The position numbers were made by a program, and so were the translations under genes. Below are positions 55,307 through 64,000 of a stretch of DNA of 64,000 bases, piece after piece (position 1 is the first letter of the stretch; each line of letters starts with the position of its first letter). Location of the stretch: contig CM053148.1 in the NCBI GenBank assembly GCA_028571685.1, forward strand, positions 88,186,001-88,250,000. Direction: 5' to 3'. The notes beneath the pieces are model-generated. The model saw only the letters and a program-made list of their open reading frames with translations. It searched no databases and was not told where the DNA came from. The stretch comes from Heterohyrax brucei. Taxonomy: Eukaryota; Chordata; Mammalia; Hyracoidea; Procaviidae.

Positions 55307-56160
55307 AGTGAGTATAAAAACCACACAGAGAAAGCACTTGGCCTCCAGCAACCCCACAAGAGAAAGGAGAATCAAGATCAATAGTATAAGGGTGACTTCT
55401 ATGAGGCAGAGGCCAGACAAGCCTCTATTTTCCATCATCTTTACAAATTCTGACACCAGCTATCCCTCATACGACACCCTCTACTTTTCTGGTAGTTTTG
55501 ATAATTAATTGCAATGGTCCTATGGATCTCCCAGTCCAAATGCACAGTTATAGGGCTTATTATAAAGGCAGGAACAGTTACTGCTTAGGCTCAGAAACAC
55601 TCACAGCAGAGACCATATGACTCACAAGCCTCAAATGTTTACTTTCTGGCATTTAGCCTAAAATCTTTACTGGCTTCTGGATTAAAACATTTATATTTAA
55701 TGTAATTATTCTTATGGTTGGATTTAAGTTGGCCTTAAGACTCTTTGGAGTTAGCATCATAGTTCCATGTAAGAATGACTCTAAAGAAGGGTAGAGAAGT
55801 ACTTTTCATCATTAAATTTACAAGGGAGGGCTGGTTACCACAGGTACGAACTAGTCTAACTCACTGAGAGGCATTGATGTTTTGGTTACTTGATTAGAGA
55901 TCGAAAAGACTGAGTTTAAGGGATTGGTGACAATGTTTTAGCTAGAGGTACGCTCATGGACAGTTGGGATTAGCTCAGAATAACACATTTTAACAAGTGA
56001 TTTTATCAGTGGCCTTCAGTCATCTATTTCTGAAGTACCAAAGCCCTTTCTCAACAGTTATACATGAGTGTGATCAAGACTAAATTGATTACACTCGCAC
56101 CTAAGTTAATATGCCAGTGAAAGAGACCATATCTTATCCCTGATACAGTACCTTAACTCT
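55307..56160. other. Unassigned stretch
   Basis: Frame at 55308-55508 shows no known motif. Nothing else recognised. Confidence 0.4.
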
Positions 56161-56171
56161 AAAGACTTCAC

Positions 56172-56340
56172 CAAATCAAAAAGCAAACCCACTGCCATCG
56201 AATTGATTCTATCTCATAGTGACCCTGTAGAACAAAGTAGAACTGCCCCATAGAGTTTCCAAGGAGCATCTGGCAGACTTGAACTGCTGACCTTTTGGCT
56301 TGCAGCCATAGCAGTTAACCATTATGCCACCAGGGTTTCC
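56172..56340 (-). mobile_element. AfroSINE (minus), with target-site duplication
   Basis: Well-preserved copy. Direct repeats aaagacttcac (56161-56171) and aaagactttac (56341-56351) match at 10 of 11. Confidence 0.95.
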
Positions 56341-56351
56341 AAAGACTTTAC

Positions 56352-57628
56352 AGTGCCCATTAATTGATAAGACACCCAAGACTCCACAGAGCATACACAC
56401 ATAAAAGATTTAATAATGATAAATGATTCACTGTAGCAGGAGAAAGAAAGTTCAGCATCATGGGCCTGAGACACTTCCAGAGGCAATTCCCTTGGGTAAC
56501 TTCTTTTTTGGGTGAATTTCCTTTGCCTCCAGAATATGAATACCCAAGTTTTGCATGGAGAGTTTTAGTTTTAGGTGACCTCTGGCACAAATTTACATCA
56601 GGGTCATGTCTGCTCTTCTGATGAGATTGCCAAGCCAGAGAATAAATAACCCTGCAAAATTATTTAATAGCCTAGATACAAGTAAGCAATAGTCCCTGGG
56701 CACCACTAGGGGAATATCAACCTTTATACATCATATTATAAATTATTACTTAGCTTACTAGCACTTACTTTAAATAATAATCATTACCAGTCTTGCAGGC
56801 ATCCCAAGAGACAGACAAAATTCTGTTCCTATCTTACTTTATAAGATATAGAGAGACTCAATTGTAGTAAACAAATTCCAGCTGTTTTTCTCACTGGATG
56901 TACTTTGTCACATAATGTTAATTTGTGTTACATTCTGTCTTGCTTCTGCCATCTATCACATCACTCAGAAACAGTTAGTCTTCTAGACTCATAGAAGGCC
57001 CCATTCTGTAATCACTTAAAGTATCAGCTAGCAGACAGAGCCTTATATTACCTGAGACTGCCTTGCTGTTCACAATATATATTATGATCCTCAAATCTAT
57101 ATGCGTGACTGTTGTTGCTAAGACATGAATCAAATGGATCCCAAAGTCTATGGGTGAATTGAAAATGTTAAAGCTCGTTCTTATGTGAAATAATTAGTTC
57201 ACAACTGTTTGATGATCAATGTTTTCAATTTCTATCTCTAAGATTTTGGATCCTGCTTAGTTTAGAGGTTTTATTTGCCAATGAAGGCTTTTGCTGGAGT
57301 TTTTTTTTTTTTTTTTGTCCTCCAAGAATATAACAACATTTCCAGTAATCTGGCAGTCACATCTGACTATGTTGGAACCTTCATCTTACCAATTCATCAA
57401 GCCAAAAAAGTGATACCTGTTAACTACAAAGTTGAGTTCATTATCAGGGCTACACAGTTTTACTGTAACTACATGGGTTAAGGACAACTGTGTTGAGTCT
57501 CTACAATTCTATGAAAAGCTTCTATATATTACAAAGGCATTCGCCTGATTACAAACAAGATCGATTCCTAAGTGTATCTTTAAGTCAAAGTTGTAATATC
57601 ATTCTTACTTAGCCTCACTGTAGTGCAG
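56352..57628. other. Unassigned stretch
   Basis: Includes a T-run at 57300-57317. No gene or repeat recognised. Confidence 0.4.
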
Positions 57629-57805
57629 GGGAGCCGTGGTGACACGTGGTGACACAGTGGTTAAGTCTTGAGCCACTAACCAAAAGGTTAGAGGTTTGAA
57701 GACATCATCCACTCCTTAGAAACCACGTAGAGAAGCTCTACTCTGTCCTATAGGGTTGCTATGAGTCAGAACCGACTTGAAGGCAATGGATTTGATGTTT
57801 TGGTT
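57629..57805 (+). mobile_element. AfroSINE
   Basis: 'ggagccgtggtgacacgtgg' with an internal 12-bp repeat of 'gtggtgacac', to 'ggcaatggatttgatgtttt'. Confidence 0.92.
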
Positions 57806-57816
57806 TTAATGCAAAT

Positions 57817-57978
57817 GGGACCCTGGTTGCCCAGTGGTTAAGAGCTCAGCCACTAATGAAAAAGTCTGCAGTTCAAATCCATCAGGGGCTCCTTGCAAAC
57901 CCAATGGGGCATTTCTACTCTGTCCTATACTGTTGCATTTTCTATGAGTTGGAATTGACTCAATGTCACGGTTTTGTG
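57817..57978 (+). mobile_element. AfroSINE
   Basis: 'gggaccctggttgcccagtg' to 'ggaattgactcaatgtcacg'. Confidence 0.92.
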
Positions 57979-58085
57979 TGTGTGTACAAGAAATTTTTCA
58001 AGGGTCTTTTTAATGATTAAAAGTTGCACATACAACAAGAGAAGGTGATTGTGATGAAGAATTTGTTGAAAGACAGGATTGGTTC

Positions 58086-58203
58086 AGAGCCCTGGTGGCA
58101 CAGTGATTAAGAGCACAGATTAAGAGCACAGCTACTAACCAAAATGTCATGAGTTCAAATCTACCAGGCACTTCTTGGAAATTCTATGGGGCAGCCTACT
58201 AGG
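58086..58203 (+). mobile_element. AfroSINE, 3' end missing
   Basis: 'gagccctggtggcacagtg' with 'gattaagagcacag' duplicated in the tRNA part. The body stops at 'ggggcagcctactagggta'. Confidence 0.88.
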
Positions 58204-58467
58204 GTATGTATGTGTGTGCATGCATTTTTGCTTTTGGAAGGAAAGATTTCACTAAGTGGATGATATCACTGCTGATACAAACTTAAAAAAAAAAATGTAA
58301 TGAGAAGCAGTGTAGACATTGAGTATCTAAAGTTGCAGATTCCTGAGCTTGCTAAAGATTCATTTCAAATACTTTCTAAACTATGCAGGTATGAAGAGGT
58401 AAGAATACTAAGAACTACCTCTTCTAAGCTTCCTTGCAGGTAGAATGGATGATACTCTTTCAAACCT

Positions 58468-59766
58468 GAACAATCTGACAGGTAAGGTTGTAAACTAGAC
58501 CTAGAAGAAGTGCTACAGGCCTCACTGCTGACTTTCACTACGGTCAACTTTGGAAGTACTCCCCTTGGAAACTATGCACTGAGGCCAGCACCTAGCCCAC
58601 TCTTCAAAGCAATTTGGCAACTCTTTTTGGAAATGACCATCAGAGTTGTATTACCCTTGATGTCCTAAATGTCACCAAAATGTCTTCCTTTCCGTATTTC
58701 CTTTATATCTAGGTAAAGAACAAAGTGGTTGGGGCCAGAGAAGGTGACTAGTGAGGATGTTCCAACATAGTTATTTGTTTACTGGATAAAAACTCCCTCG
58801 GAGACAGTGTCCTGCCAGCCGGTGTGTTGTCATGATGCAAGAACCATGAATGGCAGGCAAAGAGCTCAGGTCGTTGTCATCTAACTTTTGCTGTAGCCTT
58901 TTCAGCACTTTTAAATAGTAAACTTGATTAACTGTTTGTACAGTTGGTACCAGCTCATAATGAGTAATCCTTCCAATATCAAAAAAGTTTAGCAACCTGG
59001 TTTTAATTCTTGATTTGGACTGATGGAAGATTTTGGGCTGTGGAGAATTGGCTGACTTCCGTTGTGCACTTTGACACTTTGTTTCAGGGTCATTTTGGTA
59101 CACCTGTGTTTCATCACCAGTAATAACATGAATCAAAGCGCTGTCCTGCCTCTCCAAAAGATCTTCGCAAACTTTGACTTGCCTTTGGTTTTGCTAATCA
59201 GTGACCTCCTCTGGGACCACTTTTGCACACACCTTTCTCATTCCAAAATTTTAAGCTAAGACTTTCCTAACTGACTTTTTTATCGACGTTTGCGTGGTCT
59301 GCTGTGCTTCTCACAGTTAGCCGATGATTTTGATATACAATATGATGAAGTTTTGCAATGTTTTTGTCAGTTTTGTTTGTTACTGACTGCCCTGGCCTCT
59401 CTTCACCAGCAATACTTTTTCTTCCCCCAGAAAAATGCCTAATCCATTTGTACATTGCTGTTTTCCTTATGGCATTATCCACTAATCTTGGACTAACATG
59501 TCCCTGATTTCACTTCCAATCTTGCCAAGTTTAACAAGAAATTTAACGTTTGTTCTTTGTTCTAATTCAAGCTTGACATTCTTGCAACAGCACTTGAAAA
59601 CACACAAGAATAACAAATGCCACTCAGTGAGACACCACCACACATCAGCACAAACACAGCTAGGAAATTCTGATATACCAAGGTTATGAAACCTCATCGA
59701 GTTGTTTGTACACTGCTGCCAATGTAAGTTCACAATGGCAGTCACGAACTTAACTGACAGACCTCA
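58468..59766 (-). mobile_element. mariner DNA transposon, near full length, decayed
   Basis: About 1.3 kb, the usual mariner size. The right terminus 'aacttaactgacagacctca' (to 59766) is followed by TA, and the left terminus near 58468 is a decayed inverted match. The transposase reads on the minus strand in three pieces in different frames. 59745-59482 holds an LVKLGKIGSEIRDML helix region. 59482-59267 holds MYKWIRHFSGG and a linker. 59157-58771 holds the ITGDET block with the first catalytic aspartate. The HHDN block survives near 58830 in another frame. Several frameshifts and stops; inactive. Confidence 0.88.
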
Positions 59767-60132
59767 TATGCACCTGAGGAGACAAATTTAGAAATGTGTT
59801 ACTTTGTGTCTAGAGTACATCTCTTGGCATCTATTTTGCTAGCATGGATTGCAGCAAAGATGACCTACTTCTGGAGTACTATCCACTGTTGTGATAACTT
59901 CTCATTGGCTGCAGCCTTCCAGATTAAATAAGCACTAACTATAGCCGAGGCTGCATGGATAGGAATACAAAACTGTGGTAGCCGCTTTTAAGTTCTCTAA
60001 CTTCTTCATCATGGCATAAACAATAATTTGCTTGGTGGTGCAATACTTCTGCTTGCTTCTAGGAATTTTTGACAGGTTTGCTTGAGACCTCCAGTCTTTT
60101 TCCTGTTTCTTAACATGTTTATTTGTATTTTA
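59767..60132. other. Unassigned stretch
   Basis: Nothing recognised. Confidence 0.4.
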
Positions 60133-60388
60133 GGGATCTCTGGTGGCTCAGTGGCTAAGTGCTTGGCTGGCAACCAAAAGGTTGTTGATTTGAGCCCGTC
60201 AAGCACCCTCAGGAGAAAAGACATGATTTCCTGTAGCCTGGATACTGTTTTAGAAACCCCACAGGGCAGTTCTACTCTGGTACATGACAATCTGCTCAGT
60301 GGCAGCACTAACAGCAATGCGTTCTTTAATATTTAAAATAGCTATGAAGTCACTATGAGTTAGAATAGACACAATGGCAGGTTTTCTT
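60133..60388 (+). mobile_element. AfroSINE, long variant
   Basis: 'gggatctctggtggctcag' start, the long block 'caggagaaaagacatgattt' and 'cctgtagcctggatactgtt', then a second insert before 'gaagtcactatgagttagaa'. Confidence 0.8.
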
Positions 60389-60423
60389 TTGTTCGTTTGT
60401 TTTGTTTTTTGTGTAGTGAATTC

Positions 60424-60602
60424 AGAAACCCTAGTAGTTACTGCTGAAGTGCTATGACTGCCAAACAAAGGTTAGCAGTTCAAATTCACCAGGCAGGCAC
60501 TCCTTACAAACTCTGTGGGGCAGTTCTACTCTGTCCCATAGGGTCGCTGTTAGTCAGAATCGACTCGATGGCAGTGGGTCTGTTTGTTTGTTTGTTTGTT
60601 TA
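60424..60602 (+). mobile_element. AfroSINE
   Basis: 'gaaaccctagtagttactgc' to 'gactcgatggcagtgggtct' and a (GTTT)n tail. CpGs in the tail are kept, so fairly young. Confidence 0.95.
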
Positions 60603-61623
60603 TAGTGTATTCTGCTGTCTATGATTTAGAGTGCTTTCCAATATACATTCTTAAACAGTTTTGGGGTAACTTCTTTAATTATTGACCCCTGAATTGGGTA
60701 GACTGAATTCTGCACCCTGCTGAAACCCAAGTTGCAACTGATTTCGGTCTCTATTTGTTTATTATTTAATTGTATTTTCTGAGTTTTCATATTTTTCCTT
60801 TGTTCTATACTATATTTCATACCAATAGTCAAATGAGCTTTTGTATATATTCTATACTTTCCTCCCTTACCCCCACCCCCCTGGTATTTAGCCACATACC
60901 TGAAAATTTGACGATGATAATACAGGTGGCAAAGACTTTGTTAATTAAATATAATTTAATCAAGTAAAACACCATGTTATCTTAAAATAATTGTTAAGAG
61001 TAAATTTGGTTCACATTGCTGTTTCTTTCAAAGTATTATTTGTACAGACATTTCAAAACTAGATTTCTCTGACTGAACTTTATACCACTGTTGAAACTTA
61101 TTGTGACATTAACTTAAATTCTATTCCATCTAGTTCACCTCTTGAATACCAGAGTGTTAAAATTTTCGTCTGACATTTAAACTGACTTTTAGAAAATCTC
61201 CTGGAAAATGTCTTCATGATAAATCTCATTATACTAAATATATAGGTAATGGGCCCCCAAAATAACACTCTGTGCTTACCTGTGTCTCTGAGGAAACTCA
61301 CTACTACCTGGATGTGTTTAGAACCTGTAACTGTACTCATGACGCTAGCAGCCTTTTATTCCTGCTGAAGAATTTAAAGTGCATGAAAAATAATTTTCAA
61401 AAGCCAAATGTAATGAAAATCTCCAAAATTAAGCCTTTGGGCAAGGTTTTAAACAGAGTTTTAAGCAGTTACTATGCACTCTCCAATGATGAGGAGATAC
61501 AGTTCAAGGATGAAATATGTCTATATATGTTACCCCTAAAATGTATTTCATCTTGACTCTTTGGTCTATAGAGTCATAAAAAAGAAAAGAAAAGAAAAAA
61601 CAACTAGGTTACATTAAATGACA
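60603..61623. other. Unassigned stretch
   Basis: No element recognised. The 94-aa plus frame at 61272-61556 lacks known motifs. Confidence 0.4.
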
Positions 61624-62098
61624 CTGTTTTTGTGTTTTGAATTATGTCCCCTAAAAAAGTGTGTGTCACTGTGGCTGGGCCATGATTTCTGGTACTGTTG
61701 ATTCTCCGATATGTTGTAAATCCTGCCTCTATGCTGTTAATGAGGAGGATGGGTGGTTGCAGTCTTAGCGAGGCAGGACTGAATTTAGGAGTCTGGAATG
61801 TGTTTTGAGGCAATCTCTTAACATACAAACAGATAAGGGAGCAAGAAGTTTGGGGGACACCAAGCCAGTGCTGGAGAAGAATGTGTCCTTTGGACCCATG
61901 CCTAGGAAGCTCCTTGATGAGGGGAAGAATGGAGACAAGATCCTCCCTCTGACAGACAGAGAAAGGCTTCCTTCCCTTGGGGCTGATGCTATGAAGTTGG
62001 ACTTTTAGTCTTCTTTACAGTGAGGCAGTTAATGTCCCTTTGCTGAAGCCATCCACTTGTAGTTTCTCTGTTACAGCAATACTAGGTGAGTAAAACAA
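61624..62098 (+). mobile_element. MaLR/ERVL-like solo LTR
   Basis: Opens 'tgttttgaattatgtcccct' after TG and runs through 'ggctgggccatgatttctgg' and 'cctctatgctgttaatgagg'. Ends 'agtaaaaca'. Same family as 52056. Confidence 0.72.
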
Positions 62099-62484
62099 CT
62101 GAAAAGCAGACTATTTATAATCTAAGCATGGCCAAAGTTAGAAACCGGGAACATGGTTTTTCATTTTCCTGTGTTGTGACCAACAAGTTGGATAGAGAAC
62201 AGTAGAAAAAGTGAGGTCACTGGAGCAGGGTGCAAGAAGCACTAGCAAAGGAGCCAGCAAGTTCCCTCATTACCGTCCCATTGCTTTTCTTCTTATTAAC
62301 GTCTGGCACTAGAATAGTATATCCCTTTTATAATGGATAAGCAAGTATTGAAATATGTTTATCTAACATACTTACTTCGGATTAAGGTTCCCTTTTGTGT
62401 TGTATAGTTACATGGGCATTAATATTAAACACCTGATGTTATGTATCATCATAAAAGTACCACACAGAATAATTTCACTTCCCT
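62099..62484. other. Unassigned stretch
   Basis: Nothing recognised. Confidence 0.4.
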
Positions 62485-62885
62485 AAAAATCGCCGGCGGT
62501 ATGTCTATTCATCCTCTCCTTCTTCCACTTCTTGCTGGAACCCCTGACAACCTCTGACCTTTTATTATCTCTTTCGTTCTGTCTCTTCCAAAATGCCAGA
62601 AAGCCGAAATCATTCGATCTGTAGGCTGTTCACACTGACTTCTTCCACTACATTAAAGGGCCTGTCGCAGTTTTTCATGGTTGATAGCTCATTTATTTTG
62701 ATTACTGAATAGTATTCCCTTATATGGATGTATCACTCTGTGTTTACCCATTCATCTTTTGGAGAATATTTTTTTTTCCCACTTTCGGGCAGTGATGGAC
62801 AAAACTGCTGTAAGTATTGAGTGGATGGTTTGTATAAACAAAATTATTGGGAAAATTGCCTAGTAGTATGATTACTAGATCCTGT
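62485..62885 (-). mobile_element. L1 3' region (minus)
   Basis: 'tattcccttatatggatgta', 'tacccattcatcttttggag' and 'aaactgctgtaagtattgag' match the reverse of a L1 3' end. Confidence 0.65.
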
Positions 62886-62895
62886 GGTATTATAC

Positions 62896-63058
62896 GGAAA
62901 CCGTGGTTGCATAGTGGTTAAGTGTTACATTTGCTAACCAAAACTTCAACGATTAGAATCTGCCCGGTGCTCCTTTGAAGCTCTATGGGACAGTTTTACT
63001 CTGTTCTATAGGATTGTTATGAGTAGAAATTGACTCCAGAGCAGTGGGTTTGATTTTC
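62896..63058 (+). mobile_element. AfroSINE
   Basis: 'ggaaaccgtggttgcatagt' to 'gcagtgggtttgatttt'. Confidence 0.94.
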
Positions 63059-63204
63059 ACAGAATTTTAAAATAGTATTTCTCATGGAGAAAAAAAGGAA
63101 GATTGGATGACCGTAATATGACAATAAATCACTTTCACACAAAGTAATTATTGATGCATCAAATGTCAAGGAAAGTGACAAGTTTTCGGTTTTATGGCAT
63201 TATT

Positions 63205-63450
63205 GATTTAATTGTGTTCCCCAAATACATGTAGGAGTCCTAATTCCTGTAAATGAGGATGTAATCTAGTACCATTTCATGTAATCAACTCCCATAGTTC
63301 AATATGTCATCAGTTGAGGTAATACCAGTGTAGAGTAGATCTCTAACCTAATCACCTCTGAGTTATATAAAGGGTTCATTTATGGTGATGTAAAATTTGG
63401 CAAGGTATAGTGATTGCACAGCATGACTGATGTAGTCAGTGTTACTTAAT
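63205..63450 (+). mobile_element. MaLR/ERVL-like LTR, 5' part
   Basis: 'ttgatttaattgtgttcccc' and 'gtaaatgaggatgtaatcta' follow the family order; the end is unclear. Confidence 0.55.
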
Positions 63451-63547
63451 TTTACATGTGAAAAGTGCTGATTTGGCAAATGTCATATATACTTTTATAA
63501 TAACAATAATAGTAGTATGAAAAAGAGCATTGTAGGCATAGAGACTA

Positions 63548-63566
63548 CGGCACTTGGCTTGGCTTT
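63548..63566 (+). mobile_element. ~19-bp SINE/RTE-tail fragment
   Basis: 'cggcacttggcttggcttt' matches the tail of the short copies. No clear target-site duplication, so only a candidate. Confidence 0.45.
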
Positions 63567-63574
63567 GATGATGG

Positions 63575-64000
63575 AAACTGGACTAGGATGTCCTTTTCAC
63601 CACTCTAATTCAATATTATACTAGAAGTCCTAGTTAAGATAATAAGGCAAGAAAGGAAAATAAAAGACAACCAAATTGGGAAAGAAGCAGCAAAACTATC
63701 CCTGTTCACAGATGAAGTGATCCTATACATAGAAAACCACAGACAGGAACTTCCCACAAGAAAGTTACTGAAAGTAATAGAAGTGTTCAGAAAAGTGGTA
63801 AGTTACAGCTTAGCATGAAAACAATCAGTTACATTCTTCTACACTAACAAAGAGAACTTCAAAAAAGGATATCAGGAAAAAACATTCGCATTTTCAGTAG
63901 TCACTAAAAGGATAAAATACTTGGAAAACCTAACTGGGGATATAAAAGACTTATGAAAAGAAAACTACACTACTGCAATAAACCAAGAGACTTACATAAT
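63575..64000 (+). pseudogene. L1 ORF2 fragment, runs off the window
   Basis: Matches the reverse-transcriptase region of the L1 at 20530-20960: 'tttcaccactctaattcaat', 'agtcctagttaagataat', 'ctgttcacagatgaagtgat' and 'ggataaaatacttgg'. The active site reads F-T-D-E instead of FADD. The rest lies beyond 64000. Confidence 0.8.

Noticed and set aside
58771-59745. A working or domesticated transposase gene
   Set aside because: At least two frame changes and lost blocks; no single frame spans the catalytic region.
61272-61556. 94-aa plus frame as a small gene
   Set aside because: No motif, no splice or promoter context, ordinary length for chance in AT-rich DNA.
1143-63058. Functional tRNA genes within the SINE heads
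   Set aside because: The B box is present in several, but no copy folds with a full tRNA acceptor and anticodon arm; they are tRNA-derived SINE promoters.

Overview
This window is mammalian nuclear DNA from an afrotherian, most likely an elephant or close relative (hyrax or sirenian cannot be excluded). The main evidence is about 55 copies, on both strands, of a tRNA-derived SINE of the AfroSINE type. They share a 5' part ending in a B-box-like GTTCGAATCC, a body with 'tccttggaaactctatgggg', and a tail with 'atgagtcagaatcgactc'. They sit beside fragments of an RTE-class LINE with the same 3' end. I assigned these families from memory of consensus sequences, not by a search. No bacterial or viral gene system is present, and I find no convincing protein-coding gene. 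Apart from transposon remnants, the open reading frames are short and look like chance frames.

Layout. 1-12.9 kb: mariner and RTE fragments, scattered AfroSINEs, a twin-primed L1 stub (7.3-7.6 kb) and a long reverse-strand L1 3' end (11.7-12.9 kb). 13-18 kb: AT-rich and mostly unassigned, with one splice-site-bounded candidate exon at 16.31-16.42 kb. 18-25.2 kb: a 4.5-kb L1 with an 11-bp target-site duplication, inserted in an older L1. 25.4-26.3 kb: a solo ERV LTR (10-bp terminal inverted repeat, near-matching 6-bp flanks). 27-36 kb: dense SINE, RTE, MaLR-like LTR and mariner remnants, including an LTR inserted in a mariner and a SINE inside a SINE. 36-41 kb: a MIR, an AT-rich microsatellite and a SINE-poor block with a candidate terminal exon (40.51-41.03 kb). 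41.4-43.3 kb: a run of AfroSINEs. 44.5-44.9 kb: an imperfect 150-160-bp inverted duplication. 51.1-51.6 kb: a second ERV LTR whose U3 holds three 75-bp tandem units. 58.5-59.8 kb: a near full-length, decayed mariner. 61-64 kb: more LTR and L1 pieces, with an L1 ORF2 fragment running off the end.

The most unusual signal is a set of very short insertions (24-43 bp). Each is only the last few dozen bases of an RTE/AfroSINE-like 3' end with a (T)TGGC-type tail, and several have direct repeats of 5-11 bp on both sides. Their 5' truncation points cluster in or beside a short palindrome (type GAGTCGGATCCGACTC). This suggests reverse transcription that often stopped at a hairpin just inside the 3' end.
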